Shown here piece after piece: positions 14,311 through 22,146 of a stretch of 22,289 bases of DNA. The notes below the pieces were generated by a model, which saw nothing but the letters and a program-made list of their open reading frames with translations, was not told the DNA's origin and ran no database searches. Position 1 is the first letter of the stretch. Every line of letters starts with the position of its first letter. The stretch comes from Proteobacteria bacterium UBA664 (GTDB taxonomy: Bacteria > Pseudomonadota > Gammaproteobacteria > UBA7966). The stretch spans positions 1 to 22,289 of the forward strand of contig DBNU01000083.1 of the NCBI GenBank assembly GCA_002299125.1, in the 5' to 3' direction. Both the position numbers and the translations under genes were made by a program.

Positions 14311-15216
14311 ATGTCAGGGTCGGGTCCGTCTCCTGCCGGGGCAGAGCCCGAGCCACCCGAAGTCCTGCGTTTCCTCACGGTTCTCCTGCTCGAGGAGGGT
14401 CTCGCCTCGGCTACCAGGGCAAGCTATGCCAGTGACCTGCGCCTGCTTGCGCGGGCGCTGGCCGGCTCGGTGCTGACGGCTGAGGCCGCCCAGCTCACGG
14501 CCGCGCTGCCCATGGACGAGGCCAGCCTGCGCACCCAGGCGCGTCGGCTGTCGGCTTGGCGTCGTTTCTACCGTTGGTGCCGACGCGAGGGTCTGCGCGA
14601 GGACGACCCCACCGAATTCATCGCCTTGCACAGACGTGGCCGGAGCCTGCCCCGTGCCCCTTCCGAAGGCGTGATCGAGCGTCTGCTGACGGCCCCGGAC
14701 CTCAGCCGTCCGGAGGGCCTGCGCGACCGCGCGATGCTCGAACTCATGTATGCCTCCGGGCTGCGGGTGAGCGAGTTGACGGGTCTGCCCCTGGCAGCGG
14801 TGGGTCTCATCCAGGGAGTGGTCCGGGTGCACGGGAAGGGTGGACGCGAGCGGCTGGTGCCCATGGGTGAGGAGGCGAGGCTGTGGCTGGATCGATACCT
14901 TCGCGATGCCCGTCCGCTCCTGGCCGGTGCACTTGGGCACCCGGCGGTGTTTCTCTCGCGTCGCGGTCTGCCGCTGACCCGCCAGGCCTTCTGGCTCAGC
15001 GTGCGCCGCTATGGACGCTTGGCGGGGATCGGCGATGACCTGCATCCACACAGCCTGAGGCACGCCTTCGCCACCCATCTGCTGAACCATGGTGCCGATC
15101 TGCGCGTCGTCCAGCAATTGCTGGGTCACCGTGACATCTCGACCACGCAGATCTACACCCAGGTCGCCCAGGCGCGTTTGCAGGCGCTGCACGCCCGCCA
15201 CCATCCGCGCGGCTGA
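14311..15216 (+). CDS. xerD: Site-specific tyrosine recombinase XerD
   Basis: XerD acts with XerC and FtsK at dif to resolve chromosome dimers before division. The 301-residue protein has an N-terminal SAM-like core-binding domain (FLTVLLLEEGLASATRASYASDL; about 17-105) and a C-terminal catalytic domain with all expected residues: Arg152 (ASGLRVSEL), Lys176 (HGKGGRER), His247 and Arg250 (HSLRHAFATHLL), His273 (LLGHRD) and the nucleophile Tyr282 (QIYTQV). Length matches E. coli XerD (298). XerD is favoured over XerC because dsbC lies next on the same strand, as in E. coli xerD-dsbC, although a minus-strand kinase is inserted between them. Only one Xer is in the window; a phage integrase is unlikely given this housekeeping setting. 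Confidence 0.93.
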   Translation: MSGSGPSPAGAEPEPPEVLRFLTVLLLEEGLASATRASYASDLRLLARALAGSVLTAEAAQLTAALPMDEASLRTQARRLSAWRRFYRWCRREGLREDDPTEFIALHRRGRSLPRAPSEGVIERLLTAPDLSRPEGLRDRAMLELMYASGLRVSELTGLPLAAVGLIQGVVRVHGKGGRERLVPMGEEARLWLDRYLRDARPLLAGALGHPAVFLSRRGLPLTRQAFWLSVRRYGRLAGIGDDLHPHSLRHAFATHLLNHGADLRVVQQLLGHRDISTTQIYTQVAQARLQALHARHHPRG

Positions 15217-15303
15217 ATGCGTTGAGGGACAGGTTGTGCGTCACGGTCACGGTGTGAGCGTTGTTGGCTCCGCGCTTTCACGCTCGCATGCCGTCCTCTG
15301 CAC

Positions 15304-16527
15304 TCATAGCAGCCACGCACCCAAGGCCGCGCTGTAGAGCAATCTGAGCTGCAGCGGCACCGGCAGATGTTCGATCTGCGCTTCATCCAGCAGCAGCAGC
15401 TCGCACTCCTCCCGAGCCACGAGCCGTGGGATGACATCCGCCGACAGCAGCAGACAACGCCCGGCCGGGATGCGGCGCGCCTGGGTCTCGCCCGCTTCGG
15501 GACTTGGCGCAGCGGACCGGTGCAGGGCAAGGCTGCCCAGCGTGACCCAGACCAGGCAGGCCGCCCCGCCCGCAAGTGCCGGTAACCGCTGTCCCCTCGC
15601 GAGTCGCCGCCAGTCGGCAAGTCTTGCCAGAGTCGCTGCCTCCTCCGGACGGAGCCCTGCCGCTCCCTCGATCAGTCGCAGTGTCCGATCCGCATCCAGC
15701 TCGGTATGGGAGGTGGGGGTGATGCACTCCTGCACGACCATGAGATCGCCGATGAGATCGGCGGCGCTGCGGTAGCGCAGCTCCGGCCGCAGGGCCAGGC
15801 AGCGATCGAGCACACGTTGCAGCACTGCGGGAGTGGCGAGATGGAGGTCAGCAAGGCTGCAGGCCGTGCCCGCGGCCTGAGCCTTGCGGTAGGTGTCGGC
15901 GGAATCGGTTGGAAAGGGCAGCCTACCTGCGAGCAATTCGAACAGTACTACGCCGAGGGCGTAGAGGTCGGAGGCCTCGCTGTAGTGGCCGTGACTGCCA
16001 GCCTCGGGTGCGAGGTAGGCGGCGGTGCCGTTGATGCCCCCCCCCGGTGACCCGCCATTGGGCAGGGCCAGACCGAAATCCGTCAGCCGTACCTGACCCA
16101 GCGAGTCGATGAGCACGTTCGAAGGCTTGATGTCCCGGTGCAACACCCCGCGAGCATGGGCGTGGGCGAGCGCCTCGCCGCACTGACGCACCACGGCCAG
16201 CGCGCGGACGAGACGCAATGCGGGATCGGAGTCGACGTAGGTGTTCGCCGTCACGTGCTGCGGCACCAACTCCGTGACGATGAAATCGATACCGGCCTCG
16301 CTGCCCGCATCGAAGACGGCCACGATGTTCGGGTGCTGCAGCGTGGCGGCCATCTGGGCCTCGACGAACATGCGCCCGGCGCTGGCTCCGGCGTGCGCTA
16401 CCTTCACTGCCACGGGCCGATCGATGACCGGGTCGTAGGCGCGGTAGACCGTGCCCTGTCGCCCGGCACCCAGCGGATTGATGAGGCGATAACGTCCGAG
16501 CGTATGGCCGGCCAGCCCCGCCGTCAT
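15304..16527 (-). CDS. Membrane-anchored Hanks-type Ser/Thr protein kinase with unrecognised C-terminal domain
   Basis: The 407-residue protein has a complete eukaryotic-like kinase domain (about 11-270): Gly-rich loop GAGRQGTVY (20-28), VAVKVAH with Lys42, alpha-C Glu56, HRDIKPSN (130-137, catalytic Asp132), DFG (150-152) and APE (173-175), so it should be active. A linker leads to one membrane helix (about 316-336) and a roughly 70-residue C-terminal part (IPAGRCLLLSADVIPRLV ... CELLLLDEAQIEHLP) expected in the periplasm; it is not a PASTA domain and I do not recognise it. The activation segment is encoded across a G9 run (C9 on the plus strand, 16037-16045). It sits on the opposite strand between xerD and dsbC. 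No partner phosphatase or FHA gene is nearby, so the substrate is unknown. Confidence 0.88.
   Translation of the reverse strand: MTAGLAGHTLGRYRLINPLGAGRQGTVYRAYDPVIDRPVAVKVAHAGASAGRMFVEAQMAATLQHPNIVAVFDAGSEAGIDFIVTELVPQHVTANTYVDSDPALRLVRALAVVRQCGEALAHAHARGVLHRDIKPSNVLIDSLGQVRLTDFGLALPNGGSPGGGINGTAAYLAPEAGSHGHYSEASDLYALGVVLFELLAGRLPFPTDSADTYRKAQAAGTACSLADLHLATPAVLQRVLDRCLALRPELRYRSAADLIGDLMVVQECITPTSHTELDADRTLRLIEGAAGLRPEEAATLARLADWRRLARGQRLPALAGGAACLVWVTLGSLALHRSAAPSPEAGETQARRIPAGRCLLLSADVIPRLVAREECELLLLDEAQIEHLPVPLQLRLLYSAALGAWLL
16037..16045 (-). repeat. G9 homopolymer tract inside the Ser/Thr kinase gene
   Basis: Nine consecutive C on the plus strand encode Pro161-Gly164 of the kinase, between DFG and APE. 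Tracts of this length are prone to slipped-strand mispairing; one base gained or lost would truncate the kinase in its activation segment. The frame is open as sequenced. Confidence 0.6.
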
Positions 16528-16709
16528 CGTCGCACCATCCTGCGCTGTTCGTGGGGCGACTTGCTTGCCGCGAACCGTGGGTCGCGAGTCGGCACTGCGG
16601 CTGGCACGCCTGCTGCTAACATCGCCGCGGCGAACTTGCCGGAGCAGGCCCGGTCAGCCGCTCAACCCAATGCGGGGCCGCGTCGCTGCCCCAACGAACC
16701 CCGGAGTTC

Positions 16710-17423
16710 ATGTCCATGAACCTATCGCGTCCCCTCGTCACTGCCCTGGCGCTCGCCGTCACCTGCTCCGTCCACGCGGATGATGCCCTGCGCGGTGCCT
16801 TCAGCGCGCGCCTGGGTACCGAGGTGACGAGCGTGAAGCCCACCCCCATCGCCGGACTGTACGAGGTGCGGGCCGATGGCCAGGTCGTCTACATGACGCG
16901 CGATGCACGTTACGCCCTGCAGGGCTCGCTGCTCGACCTCGAGAGCCGGCGCAATCTCACCGAAGATGCCCGGGCCGAGATCCGGCGCGGGGAACTCGTG
17001 GCCTACGCCAACGGCGGCACACTCGACTTCCCCGCCGTGGGCAAGCAGCGGCATGTGATCTACATCTTCACGGACGTGGATTGTGGCTATTGCCGTCGTC
17101 TGCATCAGGAGGTTCCGAAGCTCAATCAGGCGGGTGTCACGGTGCGCTATTTCGCCTACCCGCGCGCCGGCCTGGAATCGGACGCCTATCGCCTCATGGC
17201 CTCGGTCTGGTGCGCCGACGACCCGCGCGCCGCGCTCACGGCCGCCAAAAGCGGTGCCAGCGTGCCGGCGAAGACCTGCGAGAACCCGGTGAAGGCCCAT
17301 TTCGACATGGGCAATCGCATCGGGGTACAGGGCACGCCGTCGATCCTGCTCGAGGACGGCACGGAACTCGGCGGTTATGCGCCCGCCGATCAGATCGTGC
17401 AGGCGCTCGACAAGCGGGGTTGA
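16710..17423 (+). CDS. dsbC: Periplasmic thiol:disulfide interchange protein DsbC
   Basis: DsbC is a periplasmic dimeric disulfide isomerase kept reduced by DsbD. The 237-residue precursor has a signal peptide (LVTALALAVTCSVHA, likely cleavage before Asp24), an N-terminal dimerisation domain (IAGLYEVRADGQVVYMTRDARYALQG), and a thioredoxin fold with CGYC (125-128) after FTDVD, a second Cys pair (168 and 190) as in E. coli DsbC, and a cis-Pro in GTPS (Pro210). Length matches the family (E. coli 236). The ATG at 16710 with GGAG upstream is used; the ATG two codons later is also possible. xerD is its nearest plus-strand neighbour upstream, but the kinase between them implies a separate promoter. 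It converges on the DUF3108 gene with a gap of only 17 bp. Confidence 0.95.
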   Translation: MSMNLSRPLVTALALAVTCSVHADDALRGAFSARLGTEVTSVKPTPIAGLYEVRADGQVVYMTRDARYALQGSLLDLESRRNLTEDARAEIRRGELVAYANGGTLDFPAVGKQRHVIYIFTDVDCGYCRRLHQEVPKLNQAGVTVRYFAYPRAGLESDAYRLMASVWCADDPRAALTAAKSGASVPAKTCENPVKAHFDMGNRIGVQGTPSILLEDGTELGGYAPADQIVQALDKRG

Positions 17424-17440
17424 CGCCACCGGCACAGTCC

Positions 17441-18235
17441 TCAGGGCGGTGCCTCGGGCCCGGTCAGTGAGCGATCGGCCTCGGCAACGGCTGACGCCGG
17501 CGTGAAATCCACGGATTCCAGCGATACGCGCGTCGTGATGCCGTTCTCGTGATGCACTACGCGCACCGGCAGATGGTGCAACTCGGGGGCCACCCACACG
17601 GAGGCATGGGTGTCGGCCTTCTCGTAACGGCGCTCGAGGCGGATGGTCCGGAAGCGCCCCAGCGGGACATCCACCATTTCTTCACCGATCCGCTCGAAGT
17701 GATAGAGCTTGAGTTTGCCGCCGTCGGCAACGGGATAGATGAGCGGACCGCTGGCACCGTTGGCCACGTCCTGCATGATGTGGAGCTGGTAGACGAGGCG
17801 ATCGACCGTGCCGGGTTCGATGGCGAGCTGCCACTGCTGCTCGTTTACCGTGTTGATGGCGCGCGGGACGCTCCAGTCGAAGGCGATGTCCACCGTCCGC
17901 GGCTTGCCGCCGCCGCGCTGGTAGCGGTAGCGGTCCGGACGCAAGCCATGGGCGGCGACCAGACGACCTTCGGATGATTCCTCCACCCGTTCCGACCTGA
18001 ACAGAGCGACCAGCCCGCGCGCACGGGTGAGCGACCAGAAGCGGAAGCGACCGTCCGGGAAGCGCTCGAAGCTACGTTCCATCACGCCCACTGGGAAGCC
18101 TGCGGCCGCGACGTGATAGCGCGCGCGGAAGGCCGGCGGCGCTTCCGCGCCGGCCGCCATTCCCGCTGGAGCCAGCAGGCACCCGGCAAGCAGTAGACAG
18201 GGCAGGAAGCAGGGCTGGCGTGGCACGTGAGGCAT
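17441..18235 (-). CDS. DUF3108 family envelope protein, function unknown
   Basis: The 264-residue protein begins with an N-terminal export signal (FLPCLLLAGCLLAPAGMAAGAEA). LAGC resembles a lipobox, but the following hydrophobic stretch suits ordinary signal-peptidase cleavage near AGAEA better; this is undecided. The rest matches my recollection of DUF3108: RARYHVAAAGFPVGVMERSF, GLVALFRSERVEESSEG, GLRPDRYRYQRGG, a YPVADGGKLKLYHFERIGEE segment, and WVAPELHHLPVRVVHHENG near the end. Members are secreted beta-rich proteins without an assigned reaction. The open frame reaches 18304, but the ATG at 18235 is favoured because the signal peptide starts there. It is divergent from hldE and convergent with dsbC. 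Confidence 0.78.
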   Translation of the reverse strand: MPHVPRQPCFLPCLLLAGCLLAPAGMAAGAEAPPAFRARYHVAAAGFPVGVMERSFERFPDGRFRFWSLTRARGLVALFRSERVEESSEGRLVAAHGLRPDRYRYQRGGGKPRTVDIAFDWSVPRAINTVNEQQWQLAIEPGTVDRLVYQLHIMQDVANGASGPLIYPVADGGKLKLYHFERIGEEMVDVPLGRFRTIRLERRYEKADTHASVWVAPELHHLPVRVVHHENGITTRVSLESVDFTPASAVAEADRSLTGPEAPP

Positions 18236-18352
18236 TCCCTCGGTTGGTCGGGCCGGTGGCCTGGTGGTTCCCCACACTGCCCCGGACGGGCAGCACGGCG
18301 TCACCGGCTACCGTATCATGCGTCGCCTTCTGGCCTCCCGCGAGCCCGCCCG

Positions 18353-19780
18353 ATGCAAGACATCTCCCGAGCCTTCGCCTCTGCCCGAGTACTGGTGTGT
18401 GGCGATCTCATGCTCGACCGCTACTGGCACGGCACGACCTCACGCATTTCCCCCGAGGCCCCGGTGCCGGTGGTGCGTGTGGATGCGACCGAGGATCGAC
18501 CGGGCGGGGCGGCGAATGTGGCGCTGAATGCCGCGGTGCTCGGGGCCAGGGTACGTCTCGCCGGTGTGGTCGGCAGGGATGCCACGGCGGAGGCCCTGGA
18601 GGCCGCCCTGGGTGTGCATGGTGTCGTCTGTGATTTCCAGCGTGAATCGGGCTATCCGACCATCACGAAACTTCGGGTCCTGAGTCAGCATCAGCAGCTC
18701 TTGCGCTGTGATTTCGAGGGTCCTTCCGGCGAGACCCCGGCGCTGTCGCCGCGCTGTCTGCCGCGGGCGGAGCCGGAGCCGGTGGTGGTGCTGTCGGACT
18801 ACGCCAAGGGCGCGCTGCGTTCGGCGCACCTGCTCATCGAGGCGGCTGCTGCGCTGTCGGCCCGGGTGGTGGTGGACCCCAAAGGCACGGATTTCTCCCG
18901 TTATGCCGGGGCGCACGTGATCACACCGAACCAGCGCGAGTTCGAGGCCGAAGTCGGCCAGCCAGTGGATGATGCCAGTCTGGTGGAGGCGGCCGTTGAT
19001 CTCTGTCGGCGTCACCGCTTCGGTGCCGTGCTGGTCACGCGCGGCGAGCGCGGCATGACCCTCGTGGAACGTCACGGTGCCGTCCGGCATCTCCACACCG
19101 AGGCCCGGGACGTCTTCGATGTCACTGGCGCCGGGGATACGGTCTGTGCCGTACTCGCCACGGCCCTCGCCGCGGGCTTCAGCCTGCACGAGGCGACGCG
19201 CTTCGCCAATGCGGCGGCCGGCATCGTGGTGGGCAAACTGGGTACGGCCACCGTGAGTGTGCTCGAGTTGCAGCAGGCCCTGCACGGCAGCCATCTCGGC
19301 AGCGGCGTGGTCGATCGCGAACGACTGTTGCGGGAGGTCGCCGCGGCGCGGGCGAAGGGTGCGCGCATCGTGATGACCAATGGCTGCTTCGATGTACTGC
19401 ATCCGGGGCATGTGGCCTATCTCGAGGAGGCGCGTCGCCTGGGTGATCACTTGATCGTCGCCGTCAATGACGATGCCTCGGTTGCCCGACTGAAGGGCGC
19501 TGCACGTCCGGTTAACCCGCTAGCGGCGCGCATGGCCGTGCTCGCCGGTCTGGCCTCCGTGGATTGGGTCGTGCCTTTCACGGAGCCGACGCCTGCCGCC
19601 TTGATCGCGGAGGTTCGGCCCGACGTGCTGGTGAAGGGGGGCGATTACCGACCTGAGCAGATCGCCGGGCACGATGCGGTACTGGCGAGCGGAGGTGAGG
19701 TGCGCGTACTCGGTTTCGTGCCCGGCCACTCCACCAGTGCCCTCATTGCCCGCATTCGCGGGCCGGAGGATGCATCGTGA
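18353..19780 (+). CDS. hldE: Bifunctional heptose 7-phosphate kinase / heptose 1-phosphate adenylyltransferase HldE
   Basis: HldE phosphorylates D-glycero-beta-D-manno-heptose 7-phosphate at C1 and later adenylates heptose 1-phosphate, two steps toward ADP-heptose for the LPS inner core. The 475-residue protein (E. coli 477) has an N-terminal PfkB/ribokinase domain (VLVCGDLMLDRYWHG; RPGGAANVALN; GAGD at 259-262 with catalytic Asp262) and a C-terminal nucleotidyltransferase domain starting TNGCFDVLHPGH (342-353, HPGH nucleotide site) and ending near VKGGDY and GHSTSALIARI. The ATG at 18353 is chosen because the 42 residues before it are not homologous. A TATCAT at 18314-18319 could be a -10 element, with no good -35. 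Its TGA overlaps the GTG of hldD as GTGA. Confidence 0.97.
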   Translation: MQDISRAFASARVLVCGDLMLDRYWHGTTSRISPEAPVPVVRVDATEDRPGGAANVALNAAVLGARVRLAGVVGRDATAEALEAALGVHGVVCDFQRESGYPTITKLRVLSQHQQLLRCDFEGPSGETPALSPRCLPRAEPEPVVVLSDYAKGALRSAHLLIEAAAALSARVVVDPKGTDFSRYAGAHVITPNQREFEAEVGQPVDDASLVEAAVDLCRRHRFGAVLVTRGERGMTLVERHGAVRHLHTEARDVFDVTGAGDTVCAVLATALAAGFSLHEATRFANAAAGIVVGKLGTATVSVLELQQALHGSHLGSGVVDRERLLREVAAARAKGARIVMTNGCFDVLHPGHVAYLEEARRLGDHLIVAVNDDASVARLKGAARPVNPLAARMAVLAGLASVDWVVPFTEPTPAALIAEVRPDVLVKGGDYRPEQIAGHDAVLASGGEVRVLGFVPGHSTSALIARIRGPEDAS

Positions 19781-20784
19781 TCGTGGTGACGGGGGGGGCC
19801 GGCTTCATCGGCTCCAATCTGGTGCAGGCGCTGAATCGCAGTGGCCGAACCGACATCTGGGTGGTGGACGATCTGCAGGATGGCCGGAAGTTCGCCAACC
19901 TCGCTGATGCCGTCATCGCCGACTACAGCGACAGTCAGCGCTTCCTTGCCTGGATCGATTCACCGGCAGCGGCGCAAGCACCGATCGAGCGGGTGTTCCA
20001 TCTCGGTGCCTGTGCCGTCACCACGACCTGGGACGGCCGCTACATGATGGAGGTCAACCACGAGTATTCGAAGCGACTCTTCGAATACTGCACCGGGCTG
20101 TGTATCCCGTTCATCTATGCCTCGAGCGCCGCGGTCTACGGCACCGGTCGCGAGTTCGCGGAAGCAGGGGAGAACGAGCGGCCGGTGAACGTTTACGGCT
20201 GGTCGAAACTGGTCTTCGATCAGTTCGTGCGTGCGCGCACAGGCCGCCTCCACAGCCAGGTCGTCGGTCTGCGCTATTTCAATGTCTACGGGCCCCGTGA
20301 GCAGCACAAGGGGCGCATGGCGAGCGTGGTCCGGCATCTCGCCCTGCAGGCGATGTCCGAGGGCCGTCTGACGCTCTTCGGCGAGCACGACGGCTGGGGC
20401 GAGGGCCAGCAGCGGCGAGATTTCGTGCATGTGGATGACTGCAACGCGGTAGCGCTGTGGTTCGCTGCGCATCCCGATCAGAGCGGCATCTTCAATTGCG
20501 GCAGCGGGCAGGATCGCAGCTTCAACTCGCTGGCGCGGGCCGTTGCCGACTGGTTCGGTGGTGACATCGAGATCGGTTATCGAAGCTTCCCCGGCGACCT
20601 CGTCGGGGCCTACCAGAGCTATACCCGAGCGGACCTGACGCGTCTGCGCGCCGCGGGCTGTGACATCGATTTCCGCGATCTGGAGACGGGGGTCCGTGGC
20701 TACCTGGATGTATTGCAGGCAGGCGCCGAAATCGATCGCGGGGCGGTTGCAAGTCGCCAGCGCGGCGCGGAGCGCGAGCGCTGA
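19777..20784 (+). CDS. hldD: ADP-L-glycero-D-manno-heptose 6-epimerase
   Basis: HldD inverts C6 of ADP-D-glycero-heptose, giving the form used by the LPS heptosyltransferases. The 335-residue extended short-chain dehydrogenase has the NADP-binding GGAGFIGS (6-13), VVDDLQDGRKF, FHLGACAVTT with TWDGRYMMEVN, catalytic Ser117 (ASSAAVYG) and YGWSK (Tyr140, Lys144), then YFNVYGPREQHKGRMASV and DFVHVDD. It is slightly longer than E. coli HldD (310) through a charged tail ending RGAERER. The GTG start overlaps the hldE stop, so translation is probably coupled. The GGAGF codons contain a G8 run (19791-19798). Its TGA may in turn overlap a CTG start of waaA. Confidence 0.96.
   Translation: MIVVTGGAGFIGSNLVQALNRSGRTDIWVVDDLQDGRKFANLADAVIADYSDSQRFLAWIDSPAAAQAPIERVFHLGACAVTTTWDGRYMMEVNHEYSKRLFEYCTGLCIPFIYASSAAVYGTGREFAEAGENERPVNVYGWSKLVFDQFVRARTGRLHSQVVGLRYFNVYGPREQHKGRMASVVRHLALQAMSEGRLTLFGEHDGWGEGQQRRDFVHVDDCNAVALWFAAHPDQSGIFNCGSGQDRSFNSLARAVADWFGGDIEIGYRSFPGDLVGAYQSYTRADLTRLRAAGCDIDFRDLETGVRGYLDVLQAGAEIDRGAVASRQRGAERER
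19791..19798 (+). repeat. G8 homopolymer tract at the 5' end of hldD
   Basis: Eight consecutive G span codons 5-8 of hldD (Thr5 to Ala8), within the dinucleotide-binding motif. A slip here would abolish HldD almost from its start. Confidence 0.5.
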
Positions 20785-22082
20785 GCAGGCGGCCGGGCAG
20801 CCATCCGCTGCTGACACTCTACGCGCTGGCTGCGGAGTGTCTGTTGCCGCTCGCCGCCATGCGCCTCTTCTGGCTGTCGCTGCGTCGTCGCGGCTATGGT
20901 CGGCGCTGGTGGGAGCGCTTCGGCTTCTGGAAGGCGGCGCCGGTCGAGGCCCCGGTCTACTGGATACACGCGGTATCCGTGGGAGAGGTCCGCGCGGCGT
21001 TGCCCATCGTGCGCGCACTGCAGGCAGCTCGCCCCGGGGCCCATCTGCGCATCAGCACCACCACCGCGACGGGGGCCGAGGCCCTCGCAGCAGCCGGCCT
21101 CGGCGGGCTGCACGCCTGGGCACCCTTCGATGCCGGTAGTGTGCAGCGGCGCCTGCTCGCCCGCCTGCGACCGCGAGTCGTGGTCATCATGGAGCGTGAG
21201 TTGTGGCCAGGCCTCATCCGCGCCTGTAGCGAGGCCGGCATCCCCGTCCTCGTAGCCAATGCGCGGCTGTCTGCGAGCAGCCTCAATGCCTATCTGCGGC
21301 TGCCGGAGGCAGTGCGTCGGCAGATCTTCGGTGGACTCCAGGTCGCGGCCCAGTCGCTGGAGGATGGCACACGCTTCGGCTTACTCGGCGTCCCGACCGT
21401 TGCCATCCGTTGCCTCGGCAACACCAAGCTCGACGACGAACCCGCGCCAGGGTCGACGGTGATCCGCCGCCTGGACGCGTGGATCGCTGCGAGCACGCAC
21501 GCGGGTGAAGAGAACGCTGCCCTCGCCGCACATCGGGAATTGCTCGCCCGCGGACAGGCACGGTTGCTGGTGCTGGTGCCGCGCCACCCGGAGCGCTTCG
21601 AGGCAGTGGCTCAGCTCGTGGTGCAGTCCGGCCTCGCCCATGAACGTTGGAGTCAGGGCGCGCGGGTGCCGGACTGTGCCACTCCGGTGCTGCTGGTGGA
21701 CACCATGGGGGCCCTGCGAGCGCTTTACGCGGAGGTGGCTGTCGCCTTCGTCGGCGGCACGCTCGTGCCAGTCGGTGGGCACAGCCTCTACGAGCCGCTG
21801 CTCGCCGGCACCCCGGTCGTGGTGGGCCCGTACCATGAGCACGTGTCTTCGGTGCTCGCGAACGCTGGTGCAGCCGTCGGACTGCTGGCGGGCGCCGCGG
21901 CACTGGCCCCCGCGCTCGGTCAGCGGCTGACGGCAGTCGAGGCCCATCTCCGAGCAGCGGCGCTGGCCGCGGAGCATCTGCGCGCGGGTGCCGGCGCAGC
22001 GGGGCGGACGGTGGAGCTGATGCTGGGACTCGCGGACGGGGCGACCGCAGTCCCACTTCCCCCGGGAAAGGAGTTGGGGTGA
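20781..22082 (+). CDS. waaA: Kdo (lipid A) transferase WaaA, probable CTG start
   Basis: WaaA adds one or more Kdo residues from CMP-Kdo to lipid IVA at the inner membrane, starting the LPS core. Motifs: RRWWERFGF, HAVSVGE (catalytic Glu, residue 69 from the CTG), ERELWPGL, ANARLS, AAQSLEDGTRF, GNTKLD, VPRHPERF, DTMGALRALY, AFVGGTLVPVGGHSLYEPL and GPYHEHV, typical of GT30. The first conventional start in frame is TTG 20844, but the conserved N-terminal membrane segment (LLTLYALAAECLLPLAAMRLFW, aligned by eye to E. coli LLYTALLYLIQPLIWIRLW) begins upstream of it. No ATG, GTG or TTG lies in frame there; CTG 20781 overlaps the hldD stop as CTGA and has GGAG eight bases upstream. I therefore give 433 residues; 412 from the TTG is the alternative. 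Function is secure, the start is inference. Confidence 0.9.
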   Translation: MSRRPGSHPLLTLYALAAECLLPLAAMRLFWLSLRRRGYGRRWWERFGFWKAAPVEAPVYWIHAVSVGEVRAALPIVRALQAARPGAHLRISTTTATGAEALAAAGLGGLHAWAPFDAGSVQRRLLARLRPRVVVIMERELWPGLIRACSEAGIPVLVANARLSASSLNAYLRLPEAVRRQIFGGLQVAAQSLEDGTRFGLLGVPTVAIRCLGNTKLDDEPAPGSTVIRRLDAWIAASTHAGEENAALAAHRELLARGQARLLVLVPRHPERFEAVAQLVVQSGLAHERWSQGARVPDCATPVLLVDTMGALRALYAEVAVAFVGGTLVPVGGHSLYEPLLAGTPVVVGPYHEHVSSVLANAGAAVGLLAGAAALAPALGQRLTAVEAHLRAAALAAEHLRAGAGAAGRTVELMLGLADGATAVPLPPGKELG

Positions 22083-22146
22083 GGGTCGGAAGTGCCACGA
22101 CACAAAGCCTTGGCAGATCCACGGGGTGGTGCGGGAAGGCCTCCTC

